A stretch of 64,000 nt of DNA from Letharia columbiana (GCF_014066305.1 NW_023501167.1:62001-126000); one strand, 5' to 3'. Counted from the first letter of the stretch, positions 35,043-49,425 are shown. The notes: a model not told the origin generated them from the letters alone. Made by a program: numbers and translations.

Positions 35043-38000
35043 CCATGAGGTGTATCTATTTATAACGATCATCGAAGACTTAGTTTAATATCCATATTAG
35101 GAAGTATAAGAATGTTCGATACTACCCTACCCGCTTTCGGGCTCATAACCTATTAAAAGTAGGATACCAGACATATTAGAATGATTGTGACTGAAAAGAC
35201 TAATTATTAATTCATGGGATATACGGATATTTATATACATAAAACAGGTGGCTGATGGTAGCTGGTAATTACTAGCCCTAGTAATACGCGACATGTTATG
35301 CGATAGTCGAAGGGGCTAATATTATAACAATTATAAGTCTAATAGAAAGCGTCGTTATAATTTTATCAATATCGAAAAAGAAACGTATATCGTATATATC
35401 GCTAAATTCGATAGATCGTAAATTATATCTACTTATAATACTCTACTTCTTATTAAAATATCTTTATTAAGTATTATTCTTTTAATTCTATATTTAATAA
35501 TATTCGTCTAATTAAAAATATTAAGAACTCTCTTATTTTTATTAATATTAATAAAATATATTTTAGTACTATTATCGATAGTAAGAAGAAGAAATTAATT
35601 TTTATTAATATTTTTTATCTTTTTAAGCTATTATTAAATCTAATTTTTTAAAAATAATTAATATATAATAACTTATCTATAAAATTCGTTTTAAATAATA
35701 TTAAAATTAATTATTATAATATTATCGCTTAACTATAGAAAAATAACTTATATATCTTTTATATATAAGAGTTAAAATCTATATTAATATCGTTTAAAGT
35801 CGAATTAATATTTATATTAATATTTAAATAATATAATATAAAGTTCGCTATACTTTAGACTATTTCGAAATATAAGAAGAAGACTAATTCGATAAATAAA
35901 GGTATTTCTATCTTCGCTAAGTCTAATATCTCTAATTTTAATTTCGATTTCGACTTCGATAAAACGTTTTATAAAATTAACGAAGAAACTCTTAATCTTT
36001 AATATATCTATATAAATTATTTAAGATATTAAAATATTTAAAAGCTCGCTAAATTATTTAAGAATATAAATCTTATTAAAAAAATTATAGAAACGAAGTT
36101 TTACGCTTTATATACTATTAAAAAAATAAAGAATATATTATATAAATCTTATATTCGCCTTAGAGAAAGATTAAATAATTTAATTTATAGCGATATTTAT
36201 AATCTTATTATCTCACGCGACTTCGATAGAGATAAATACTTTATTATCTTTCTAAATAATTATAATAAACGTTTCGAGATTAAAATTATCGAATAAAAGA
36301 GTAATATCTTTATAGCCTTTAAGCGCTTTTAGCTTTATAACGAATATAGCGATTTTATTATTAAATATTTACGAAGTAATTATAAAGGCGAGTATAAAAA
36401 CTATAATTTTAATATTTATTATATTAATTATAATATTATTTAAAAGCTAATCTAATTAAAAAATCTCGAATAAAATAAAACTATTAAACGACTTAATTAA
36501 ACTCTCTTTAGTACTATTAATATTATTATAAAAAATATTAATATTAATTAAAAGTTTTAATTAAAGCTTATAATAATAATAAATTATCTTTATAATTATA
36601 GTCTTATTATAGATTATAAATTTATTTTATATAAAGCTTATATTAGATATAAATTTTATCTAATATATATTAAATATATTAAAATTAAGAACTTCGTTAT
36701 AATAAGAAAATTAGCTATTAAATAAAAGAAAAAATAATATTATATTTAAAAAGATATTCTTATAGACTATAACGACGATTATATCTATTAAATATTATTA
36801 TTAAGTAATAATATTATATATTTATTAAAAATTATATAAGATAAAAAAAAGAATAAACTTTTATTTAAACTTATATTTTCTTAATTACTAAATAATCTAG
36901 CTATAAAGAGAAATATATTTAAATCTATAATATTTTTCTTAACTAGAAATTTTCTTTCTATAAATATAATAGATATAAATAAACTTATTTAATTATTTAG
37001 ATCTATTTTAAAATCTTTAAAGTTTATAATAACTTCTTTTAACTTCGATATAGATATTTCTATTATTACGCCTTAATCTATCTTAATAATATAAAATAAT
37101 ATATCTTTATATTCTAACTATCCTTACTTAATTCTATAAAATCTCTCTTTAAATCCTTTTATACTTTATACTATAATTATTTAAATTATAAATATAGAGT
37201 TATATAAATTAAAGATTTATAAAGAGGCTATAATAAATAATTTTTTTTATAAATAATAAAAAGGTGATATAATCGAAGAATTCGAGTCGCTAGAAGAGAA
37301 TAATATTTAAACTCTTATTAATTTATTTTATAAGTATATTATACTTCGTAATAGATAAATCTATACTTTAAAATATAAATCTAATAATAAAATTACTCGC
37401 TATAAGACTTACTAAATAATATATAATTTCGAATAATACGAAGGCTTAAATTATAATAAAACCTTTATTTTAATAATTAAGTCTATATTCTATAAGATTA
37501 TCTTTATCTTAACCGCTATTAAAGATTAAAATCTAAAATAAATAAATATTAAAATCGCTTTCCTCTATAAGGATATCGAAGAGGAAATCTATATAAATAA
37601 TTTATTAATTTTATTTTAAAGAAGTATTCTCGATAAATTTATAAGCTTAATAAGATACTCTATAGTCTAAAGTAATCTCCGCGTATATAATATAATATCT
37701 TTATTAACTATATATAAAAAATCGATTTTATTTCTATTAATATTAATTATAATATATTTATTAATCTTAATATTAATATTATAATCGTCTTTTATATAAA
37801 TAATATTTTTATTATTAATTCTTCTTAATCTAATATTTAGCGAATTAAGAATACGCTTAATATTAAGTTTAAAATAAATAATTTAAATCTCTATAACTAC
37901 TATTTAAATATAATTATAATTTATAATTATATTAATTAAATATTATATTTAAATTAATTAGTTTATATTAAATAATTTTTTAAATATTATAAAATATAGA

Positions 38001-38788
38001 AGTCTAAGTTATAATTTACTTTTATATAAATTAATATATAATTATTTCTTATTAAGAATAATTATATAATATTCGCTAAGTTATTAAAAACTTATTAATT
38101 AATTATCGAATTTTTTATATATATTATATTAAGTATAAGATTAAATATTATATTTACTATATCGATAATCTTACGATATTCTTTAAACTCTATTAAAGCC
38201 TATTACGCGATTATTAAGTATATCTTTTAATATCTTAAAATAACTATTTATTAATATCTTATCTATAAAAATTCGCTTTAAGATTTAATTAATTATATTA
38301 ACTTCGATTAAATTAATAATTATAATATTTATAGATTAATTTTAAATTATATTTATAATTTAAAAAGTAAAATAATTAGCTAGTCTTCTAAGCGATAAGC
38401 TATTATTATATTATTTATTTATAAAATTAAATATATTAATTAGATTTAGATTATAAAAAAAGCTATTTAATTTTAAAAATTATTTAATTAAATTCGCTTT
38501 AACGAATCGCTTTAAATAATTATTATTTTTAATAATAATTAAAACGTAATTATTTTAATAAAGAACTCTTAATATTATAATTATATTAAGTATATTAATA
38601 TTTAATATTATTAAATACGCGGCTAAATTATTAACGATAATATAAATCTTAAATATATTTTTATTAATAAATAGATAGTTAATAAACTTACTAAGACTTT
38701 ATATAGAGATAAATTTAAGCTTTTTCGAAAATTTATTAGTCTAAAACCTCGCCTATAGAATAACTATTTCTCGTATCTCAGCGATACG

Positions 38789-39036
38789 CTTATCATTAAG
38801 AAAGAGTTAACTTCAACACCTTAAGGGGTAGATGAATTATCATTAAGAAAGAGTTAACTACAGCACCTTAAGGGGTAGATGAATTCGTATACGCTTGTCA
38901 TCAAGAAAGAGTTAACTTCAACACCTCAAGGGGTGGATGAATTATCATCAAGAAAGAGTTAACTCCAACACCTCAAGGGGTAAATAGATTGTCATCAAGA
39001 AAGAGTTGATACCAGCACCTTAAGGGGTGAATAGAT
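38789..39036 (+). repeat. Minisatellite in Copia copy 2 (5 units, little mutated)
   Basis: Core TCATCAAGAAAGAGTTAACT then CAACACCTCAAGGGGT, repeated five times with 47-65-bp spacing. Best preserved of the three arrays in the window. Confidence 0.9.
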
Positions 39037-39660
39037 TTCGGGTAGATTAAGTCTTCCGATATCACTACTCATATAAGAGCCTACTTCTAATTAGTCCCCA
39101 CACCTCAAGTAATCTATCCGAGTTACCCGCCGAGCCGCTATATCTAGCACTCTGCGAACTTATTATTTTATACCGAAACAGCTATTTCTTCAGCGCTACT
39201 ATCACTACCGCTATCAAATCTTTAAGACTCTTTCAAAATGTCTTTATCTATATCTTATCCCATTAACGCATTATATATAAGACGCATATCACTACTATAT
39301 CGCTAAAGACTAGATACCTAAAATATAATATAATTATTTTCAGATTTCAACTTTTCATATTATCTATTCTATTGTGAACGTTATAAACTTTCGATCTTTA
39401 ATCGATTGATCTTTAGTATATATTAAGTGCACTGAAAATAAAATTTTCAAAAAACCGCTTTTTAATAAAAAATGGAATTTTTATATAGGGTAAATAGAAT
39501 TTTTCCTATATATATACTCTCTTTACCTTAATTACCCGGCGTTCGAATATAGCTATTTACTCGAATAAGGAGAGTAGAGAAATAAAAATATTTTTTCGTT
39601 TTTCTACTTATTTAATTCAAGCTATATTTCGAGTATATAAGAGTGTTAAAATATATTATT

Positions 39661-42600
39661 TTTTTTTTAATATAAAAAAAATAAAAAAAAAATAAAAAAA
39701 AAAAAATAAAAATAAAAAAAAAAAAAAAATTTATTATTTATAGTTATTGAATTAAGTTAATGTATTTAATTATTTACTCGCTTTTAGAGATAAAAAATTT
39801 AAAAAAATTTTTAAAATTAATTAAAAAAAATTTTATTATATAAAAAATAAAAATATTTGATTTGAAAGTTATTTATTTTATTCGGCTATTTAGCTAAGAT
39901 AGCCGTCTTAACGAAGATATTCTATCTGAAAATCTATAGGAACTCGAACTCGTAAATTACTCTCGCCTAAGTATATATAGAGTATTACGCGAAGGTCTTT
40001 ATAGAGAGAGGTTATATCGAGTAACTTTATTAAATTAACGCTAAATTAAATAAATTAGAGATAAAAGAGAAGATAGATAAAATAAAGAGAAACTATTTAA
40101 ATAATAGATTTAAGTTTATTAATTTATCTCTAATTGCTAATATTACTAATATCTATATTTTAATTCTTTATAATATTATTTAACTTCTTAATTATCTTTA
40201 TTATTCTATACTTAATCTAATTTATTATTATAAAAAAGTGAAATATTATATAAATAAGGTTTTTATAAATCTTTATTTAATCGAAAAACTCGCTTTAAAG
40301 ATTCTTAAATATCTATATATTATACTTTTTAATTTAATATCTCTTATAAAGATATAAAACTCTAATTTATAAGAATTTATCTTTAAATTAAAATTTAATA
40401 ATAATTTTAAATAATATCTAGAAACTAGTATATAACTAAATCGCTAAAACTATATAATAAATAATATTTTTATAAAGATTAAATAATAATCTAATAGAGA
40501 ATATCTTATTATCTTTTATTAATATCTTTTAGATTAAGATTAAGTATTATAAAAGCGATTATCTTATTAATAATTTTTATTTTAAATATCGAGTTAAGAA
40601 TTAATCGATCTAAAATAATAATAAACTCTTTTTATATCGCTTTTAATATTATATACTTAATTTATATATAAAATAAAAACTAATTAATATTATAAATAGA
40701 GTATAATTATTATTATATTAATATTTAAATAAAATTAGTCTCTAATTAAATCTTTTTATAAAGTAATTATTAAAGAAGATTCTTTATATATAATATTTTA
40801 AACTTATTATAAATTATAATCTATATTTTATTTATTAAAACTCTTAATTTATAATAATATTAATAGATAAAAATAAGACTTTTAATTTTATCGCTAAAAT
40901 TAATAGCTTTTAATCTCTTATCTAAGATTATAAAATAGATTTATTAAAAGCTAATCTTCGATAAAGAAATAAAATAATTATTAATCTCTATAAAATATTT
41001 CTATTAAAGTATATTTAATTTTTATATATATAGAATTAAGAGTAATAAACGCTAATTTAATAAAATAATATTAGAAATTAATTTATTAATAATATAGTCG
41101 ATCTAAAAAGAATATTTATTATATATTATTTTAGCTAAAATTATTAAAATCGCGTATATTAAGTTTTATATATCTTTTAAGACTCTAATATCCTTATTTT
41201 ATAAAGCTTACTAGATCTCGAAGTTAAACTTTTTTATATCTCTTAAGTTGATTTTTTTTAATAATAAATAATAGAATATTAATATCGCTAGTAGTTTTAT
41301 AATAATTAAGAAAAATTTAATTTAAAGAATTTATATAAATATCTTTTTTTATCGCTATTAGATAATTTATATTAACTTTAAAATATAATTAAACTAATTA
41401 AAGAATTAAATTATTTAAAAATTAATAAATATTAAAATATATAAAGAGCTTTAAATATATAATATTAAAATATTTTTAATTAGAATAGTTTATATTAATT
41501 TAAGAAAGTTAATTACTCTACTAATTATAGTTATAATACTTTTATTAATAATAACTTATAAATTAATTATCTTAACTTTATTCTCTTTTATCTAATAATA
41601 AATATAAAGATTATAAATAGTATCTTAAATTTTATTATTTTATATTAATTTATAATACTTCTTTTCTAACTTATTATATATCGCTAAGAGTATATATAAA
41701 AATTATAGAGTAAATTTAAAAAGAAATATTATAAAGATAATTTTAATTATTATTTTACTCTTAAGAAATAAATAAAATCGCGATTAATTTTATATTAATC
41801 TCTTAATCTTTTATAGAATTTTAATTTAAAAATTATTTAACTAATAATTAATATTTATCTTAATTAATATTTCTAGATATTTATAAAGATTATTAAGAAA
41901 AATTTTCTTTATATTAATAATATAAATATAGGCGATATTTTCTATATATAGTATATATAATTTATTTTAATTAATTCTCGCGTTAATTATAGCGTAATAA
42001 ACTCTTAAAATTACTATTATAATATCTATCTCTTTTTAAAATTATATAATAATTATAATATTATTAATATATATTATTATCTTTAATACTCTATTTTCTA
42101 TTTATACTTTTAGAATTTAAAGATTATAGGCGATATATCGAATAAGATCTTTAATTATAATTATAAATAGAGGATAGCTTAGAGAATCCCTCTATCTTAT
42201 ATCGCTTTATATTATAATTATTTTTTTAATATAATTATTAATATAGATCTTAATCTTAGCTTTTTTATAGATAAACTATATTTAAATAATAAATTTTTTA
42301 AATATATCTAATTCTTTTTAGAATCGCTAGAAGAAACTTATAGCTAACTTAATTATATACTTTTTTCTAGTCGAGAAAGAGAATAGCGATTCTCTCTTAT
42401 TTCTATAATAACTTTTTAACGAGTTTATACTTAATTATTAAATACTAAATTATTTTAATATTATCGTTTATAAGCTTCTTCGATAAAAAGATTAATTATT
42501 ATTCGCTAATTATCTTATCTAAAGTCTTTATTAAATATTATATTAAAATATTTATAAAGATCTTATAATCTATATTTATAATAAATAGAAAGCGATAGTT

Positions 42601-45600
42601 TTTAATATTAATTTATTTATCTTTATTCTTAAAAAGAATAATAAAAATCTTATTTATTTAATACTTTAAGAGTTTTTACTCTCGCTATATCTAATTATAA
42701 AAGAAGATTAATTACGTAATAATAATCGAGATTTTCTCTTTCTTCTTCTTCTTATATCTTATAATAATCTTATAAAACTTACTTAAAAGATTATCTTTAT
42801 TTAGCGAGGTTTTTAAGAATACTTAACGAATAGTAATTTATATCTCTTAAGCTTTAATAGAGTCTTTTATTTTAATAGTATTTATCGAGTTTATCTAATC
42901 TATTATATATCGTAAAATTTTATTTTAAACGCTTTTATCTAAGAATTTTATATTATAAAGATTTTGATAGTAATTAATTACTATTTCTAAGAATACTCTT
43001 TAAATCTATATATATCTCTTTTTAATTATTTTTTAAGATCTTAATAAAGCTATAATTTATATATCTAGCTCTCGCGAAAAATTATCTTATTAATTTTTTA
43101 TTAAGAATAAGATATTTAATTATAATATTATAGAAATAGAATTAATTATATATATCTATAAGCTATTTCTTACGCGTTTTAATAATTACTATTTTTTTCT
43201 CTAATTTAGAATTTAATAATTTAAGATATTTTTTCTTTTATAGTTATAGGCGATTACGCTATAGATTATATTTAACTTTCTAATTCGCTCTATAATTATT
43301 CTTTATAATATATTTTATAAATTATACTATTAATATCTTATAAATTATTTACTCTTTTATCGAGTTTTCCTCTAAAAGTATTTATAATATCTTTATATAT
43401 AAGATTTATATCTAATTTCTTTATAGAAATAAAAATAATAATTTTTATTACTCGATTTTTAGATAATTATAAAGATTATTTTTATTATAATTATTATAAT
43501 TTTATAATTAATAAATAATTTATTAAATATTATCTTTTAATTCTCTAACTTTTTCTATTTAATTATCTTAAATATAAATTTAATTAATTCTAGAAATTAG
43601 AGTTCTATCGTTTAAGAAGTATATAAAAACTTTAAAATTTAAATTTTAAATTCTTTAATCGTCTATTAGATAATATACTCTATCTTCTTTAAGCTTTAAT
43701 AATAATTTAAATAGTACTTATAGCTATAAAGGCGGTAAGGGAATTATAAAGACTTTATTTATAGCGATTAGCGTAAGATTTTAATCTTTCTTTATTATAT
43801 TATAAAGCGTTTATAATAATATTTATTTAAGCGTTTTTATATTCGCTTTTAATTATAATAATTTTATATCTTCTTTAATTAAGGCGTATATCGATATTAT
43901 TATAAATATATATTCTTTATATTTAATCTTATAAGTTAAAATTCTTTTATTACCCCCTTTATAAAGAATATAATTTAAGTCTCTATCTCTTTATTATTTT
44001 ATAAATTTAATATTTATAATAATAACGACTTTATTTTTTTTAACTCGATAAATTATAATAACTATCTATAAAAATAATCTTTTATAATATTTCGTAATTT
44101 TATTAAATAGATTTATCTCTTAAAGTAGTAGAATATTAATCTTATAACTCTATATTATATTATATATTTTTCTAAAATAATCTAAATTTAGAATTAAATA
44201 AATATTAAGTAAGATTATTTATATTTTATATATAGCTATAATTATAATATAATAAATCTATTCTTTATAAAAAAGAATTTTATAATATTTATAGATTTTA
44301 ATATCTATAATTTCTTATATTTAATTATTAAATATACTTTTTTATAAATATTATATATCTTAATTAAATTTATTAATCTAAATCTAATACTAAACGCTTT
44401 ATTATATTTTAACTTTAATTATCTAATTATAAACTTAAAGCTATATACTTTAAAACTTTTTTTAAAAATAATTATAATCTTATTATTTATAACATCTTTA
44501 AACTTCTAATATATTAATTAAAATTTTAGACTTTTAAAGTTTTTTATCTCTATTATCTATATAATTAGAAGATAAAAATCTATAATATCTAATAAACTCT
44601 TATTTATTATATATATTTAGAATCTCTTTATATAATATTTAATAATATTTATAATTAAAATATTAATATAAAAGCTTTAATTTTTAATTTCTTTAACGAT
44701 TATAAAAGAGTAATAATATATTATCTAGTCTTTAATATTATAAAGTTTTATAAATATTATATTTTTAAGCTTTATAATTTTCTTTAACCTCTTTATAATT
44801 TATTTTAAAATTAATTTATTCTACTTTTTTTATAATTTAAATAGTATTTTTAGATAAAGTTATCTATTATCTTCGAGAGCCGATATCGCTAAAAATAATA
44901 ATATTTTTCTTTCTTATTATATTAAGTAAATATTACTCTACTCTCTTATATTAATATATATAAGAGTTTTAGTTTAGATCTAGACTTCGATTTAATATAA
45001 CTTAATAAAACTACTTCTCTCGATATCTCGCTTTTTATTATTAAAGATAAGATATAAATTAAATTTATCTTCTATAGTTAAATCTTCTTTATTTTCTTCT
45101 TTATTAATAATTAAAAAAAGTTAAGAATATTAACTCGATCTTATTTAAAGATTAATATTTTAAATAATAATAATAAAGGGGCTATTTCTTTTATTAATCT
45201 ATTATAATTTTATAATTAATAATTTTATTTATAGAATTTATAGGGTTAAAAAAAATCTTCCCCCCTTTATCTTAACTTCTCTACTATTCTCTATCTCTTC
45301 TTACGCTATCTATTCTTCTTAGCTCTTCTTTACTTCTTTCTCTTTTACTTCTTTAATATATATTAATTAATATTCTCTTTTTTAATAATCTACCTCTTTA
45401 AGAAATTTAGATTAAAATATTTTTTATATCGAGAGAGAGAAGATTAATAAAATTTAATAGATATTAAATCTACTTTACTATTAGATTATAACTTATTTAA
45501 AAATAAACTACACTTTAATAATATACTATTCTTTTATATTACTTTATTATTTAATTAATTCTTAATAAATTATTTATTAATAGTTTTAAGTTATTAATCT

Positions 45601-48084
45601 AGAGAAAACTCTTTTATAATAATTTTAATAGAGTTAGATATTAATATTATAGCGTTATATTAATAATTAATATAATATATTAATTATCTATATTATATTT
45701 TAATTTAGATTTTTTAAAATATATCTTCTAATAAGACTTTTAGCTCTTAGATTTTAATTATTATCTCTTTTAACTATTCTAATTTAATAGAAAAGTTTTT
45801 TATATTATAATATATATATATTTTAAAGAGTAATATAGTAATAGCGAGATATTAAATAAAGTAGTCTATTAGAATAATAAAAAGACTTTATCTATTATAT
45901 AATTATTCGTTCTTCTTAGATATTTAATAAAGATATAAAAGTATTCTATTAGAAAATAGTTAAGAGTCTATAATTGAATTTCTTAGATATTAAGCCTTTA
46001 GAGTTATTATATTAAGATATTATATATAAACTTAAGTACTATTAACTAGACGCCGCTATTTTTGAATATATTATTATTATACAAAAAAAAAATAAAATTA
46101 TAAAAAATTTTATAAAAATTTTTTACTTTATTAGATAAAATAGAGAAGAGTTATTATATTATAATAGAGAGTAAAAAGAATAGAAATATATCTAATATCT
46201 TTCTCTTTAGAATATTATTTATAAGAATTTTTAGCTTTAATCTAAATACTCTAATAATTAGATTAAATCGATTAATAGCGCGTTTATTAAATAGAAGATT
46301 TTCGATAATTTTAATTTATTTTAAATTATAGATAAAAGTTATAAAAAGATTTAATTAATCGAACTTAATAGATAGAGTAATAATATTCTAATAGAGTTAT
46401 TTTATAAATTATAAACTTTCTTAATAGAAGAAAGAGAGAATAATATATTATTTATTAGCTTAATTATCTATAATAATTTTATTAATATAAATATTAATAA
46501 TTACTTAATAAATATTAACTTAAATAATCTTCTAATTTATTTTTAATTAATAAAGTTTATTACTTTTAATAGCTATATAGATATCGTAGATAAAATATTA
46601 TAATAATCTATTATAGTAAAGAAGACGATTAAACTTATTAGAATAACTTTATATTATATATCTATAAGAAGTTAGCGATTAATAGAATAGAAGAAATAAA
46701 TAAAATAGATCTATAATATAAAATAAATATTACTTATTTAGAATTATCTTATTTAATAATTTCTCTAATTTATAAAATAATTTTATTATTTTTATTTCGC
46801 TAAAAAAAAAACTTCTATCTAATATAATATCTATATTAAATATATTATTATATTATAATTATTTATTAAATAGAAAGATAAGAGAATAGCGTAGAGATAT
46901 ATAAGATAAATATTAATATAAAATATTAAACCTTTTATTACTTTAAGCCTTTATTAATATATCTCTAGCTTTAGATATATCTAATAGATTATTAATATTA
47001 CCCTCTTAGACGATAGCGATTTTATCTAAAATAAAACGATTATAAATATATAAATTATAATATTATAAATTCTTATAAAGTAGCTTATAACCCTATATAT
47101 TCGAATTAATTTTTAATCTTTTAAATATTAATTTAAAAGCGTTAATATAAAGATTAATACTTTTAAAATTTAAAATTATTTTATAATAAAATATTTAATT
47201 AATATAATTATAATAGCTATATCTAGTAAAGTTAATATAGAAAATATAATCGAAAGAAAGTTATATTATATTATAAACTAATTTTAAATATTATTTATAA
47301 TATAGATTTAGTTAAATATCGATTTTTCGCTTTTTAAAGACGCTAGAGTAGATATATAAATAGTAATTACTCTTTAGATTTAATATATATATAAGATTAT
47401 TAAATAATTAATAATAATCTATTATAAGGCTATAGAGATTATATTATTATATTAAACGCTATAGCGATAAAATTCTTTATTATTATTAATAAAATTTAAA
47501 GTTTTTAATATTAAAGAGTAAAGAATTTAATTAATAATATACTTACTAAAATTAATTAAATCGTTTATACTCGTTTTAACGCTTTTATAATCTTATTCTA
47601 TATCGTTTATTTTATCTATTTTAGATATATTAACTTTAATTTTTTCGCTATCGTAATATTACTTAGCTATCTTATCTTTCTATAACGCTATATTATAGCG
47701 ATTATAAATCTAATTTATAAAACTTAAATTATATTATATAGACTTTATAATATATAAATAATACGCGATATAGCTAATAAGTCTTATTAAAAACTAAATA
47801 GAATTTAAATAAAGATTAAAAGATAAATTAAAAGAATATAAATTATCGAAAGAGTTATTATTAAAGAAGTCTATTAATAGATTTTATAATAGAGAGTTTT
47901 TAATAACGTCTTTCTCTTATTTAAAAGCTTTTTTTTAATAATATTTAAGATTTAATACGCGTTAAGAGATTTTAAAATAGAGTAATAAAGAATAAATAGA
48001 GAAGAAAAACGCGTTTTAGAAGATAGTATTATTAAATAAAAAGATATTATCGCTAGCTTAAAAGAAATCTATAAAAAAAAAAAA
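39661..48084. other. RIP-degraded DNA, unclassified (8.4 kb)
   Basis: Uniformly AT-rich, no gene and no readable domain. Homopolymer-rich A/T DNA at 39,660-39,730, and a less-mutated patch at 39,885-40,030. Composition suggests one or more decayed transposons, but no termini or target duplications could be paired by eye. Confidence 0.5.
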
Positions 48085-49290
48085 ATTCGTTTAAACTCTT
48101 TTTAAAAGTTTTTTAATACGTTTATAAGTAGTAATAGATAGCTATTAGAATTACTTACGACCTCGATTATTAATAATAATAAATTCGTTAAAAAATAATT
48201 TAAAAGCGTTAATAAAAACTTTAAAAGGCGAATAAAAGAAATATATATATTTTAAATATTAAGTAATCTTTAGATAAAAGATATCGAAGACGATTATATT
48301 TATATTAGTGGAATTAATCAGTATATCAGTATATATAATAGAATAAGATAGGGCTGAACTAGAAAACCTTGAATTTGTATGTGCAGCCAATCATCAATTC
48401 GTCAGGTCTACGCTTTTTGGTTAGACACCGCGGGTAAACAAATTAGCGTCCGCAACCATCAAAAATAGGTGTACATTATTAACATATAGAAAAACTTTTT
48501 GTTTTCTATTAATTTTTTGAGATTTTAAATTTTAAATTTTGGAGCGCAGTCTGCACTTCTCGAATTTTTAAGAATTTTGAAATTTGGTCTGATGATTATT
48601 AAAGCGCAAGGAATTCAAATATCGCTCACCAAAGTCCGCTCACCAAAATCCGCTCGACAGCCCTAATCAAAAACAGGTGTACATTATTTGATTTTAGAAT
48701 AACCATTTTGTTTTCTATTAAAATTTTAGAATTTTTGGTTTAAACTATAGAGTATAATGTGGGCTTTTAGATAAAAAAGAATTACTAAATTAAGTATTAT
48801 AGATATTTAAAGGTAAGGAATTCAGATATCGCTTATCAAAGATCGCTCACCAAAATTTACTCCGATCAAAAAAATGATTATGAATTTAATTCATAGGCCT
48901 TTACTCGTATATAATAGAATAATAAAAAAAGAATAATTATATAAATAGATAGAAGGATTATTATTTAATCTTAAATACGTTTAATATAATTATTATAATT
49001 ACTCTATTAATAGTAGATTAAATTTTATAATTTTTATAACGTTAGAAAGCGTAAAGCGAGCTCTATAATTTAAGGAATTATAAAGTAACTATATATATCG
49101 CAAGCTAAGTACTTTAAAGTGTAAAACTTCTATATATAAATTTTTAATAAGGAAAACGCGGAAGGGCTATCGAGCTAACTTAGCCGGTTTAATTAAAAAG
49201 CGTATAGAATTTAAATTTATAATTAACTATACATATAAATTTAAGATTTTCAAGCTTAGCTTTATCTTATTCTTTTATATATACTAATAT
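48085..49290 (+). repeat. RIP-mutated copy of the GC island 3' part, split by an insertion
   Basis: 48,085-48,322 corresponds to 24,530-24,745 and 48,915-49,288 to 24,755-25,145, in the same order. Over about 84 bp from 49,037 (against 24,897) the differences I see are about nine, all C-to-T or G-to-A, mostly in CpA/TpG. The copy is interrupted by the 590-bp element at 48,326-48,912. Confidence 0.85.
48326..48912 (+). mobile_element. ~590-bp non-coding repeat element inserted in a mutated copy
   Basis: Left end TATATAATAGAATAAGATAG, right end GGCCTTTACTCGT. Matches 17,746-18,345 throughout but keeps many CpA/TpG sites (for example AATTTGTATGTGCAGCCAAT), so it is younger than the flanking sequence. 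Interior tandem subunits begin near 48,490 and 48,705. No clear target duplication. Confidence 0.8.
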
Positions 49291-49292
49291 CG

Positions 49293-49425
49293 AATATTTT
49301 AATATTATCGAAATTCTATTATTAATAAAACGTTGATTAAAAGTTAATTAAAAGTTATAATAAATATCGAGTTGATAGTATAGTTACGTAACATATTCTA
49401 ATCGTATATTTCCTTTAAGATAATA
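49293..49425 (+). repeat. Inverted repeat, left arm, flanking Copia copy 3
   Basis: Contains TATTATCGAAATTCTATTAT, AAAACGTTGATTAAAAGTTA and GTTACGTAACATATTCTAAT. It matches the reverse complement of 53,413-53,540 over about 125 bp. Confidence 0.85.

Larger units (their letters stand above)
34356..35329 (+). mobile_element. Complete small non-coding LTR retrotransposon (TRIM-like), 974 bp
   Basis: Two direct terminal repeats: 34,356-34,537 (182 bp) and 35,151-35,329 (179 bp). Both run from TATTRAAAGTAGGATAYCAG to GGGGCTAATATTATAAYA, so the ancestral ends were probably TGTT...AACA. The 5-bp target duplication ATTAT is at 34,351-34,355 and 35,330-35,334; the sister Copia copy near 29,155 shows the uninterrupted site. 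The internal region of about 610 bp has no coding capacity but carries tandem repeats and a hairpin. The left LTR is more AT-mutated than the right. Size, direct ends, target duplication and lack of genes fit terminal-repeat retrotransposons in miniature, which need a helper element. Confidence 0.88.
33650..39660 (+). mobile_element. Ty1/Copia copy 2, 5'-truncated, interrupted by a young LTR element
   Basis: Collinear with copy 1 from mid-gag onward (similar from about 33,650, equivalent to 28,450). Zinc-knuckle remnant at about 34,190-34,245, integrase at about 36,140-36,560, reverse transcriptase at about 37,430-37,810 (INIKIAFLYKDIEEEIYI). It is split at 34,351 by the 974-bp element. The last 900 bp (38,750-39,650), with a five-unit minisatellite, keeps many CpA/TpG sites and is clearly less mutated than the coding part. 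It ends GTGTTAAAATATATTAT (terminal repeat start), then a low-complexity A/T tract at 39,660-39,730. Confidence 0.82.
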
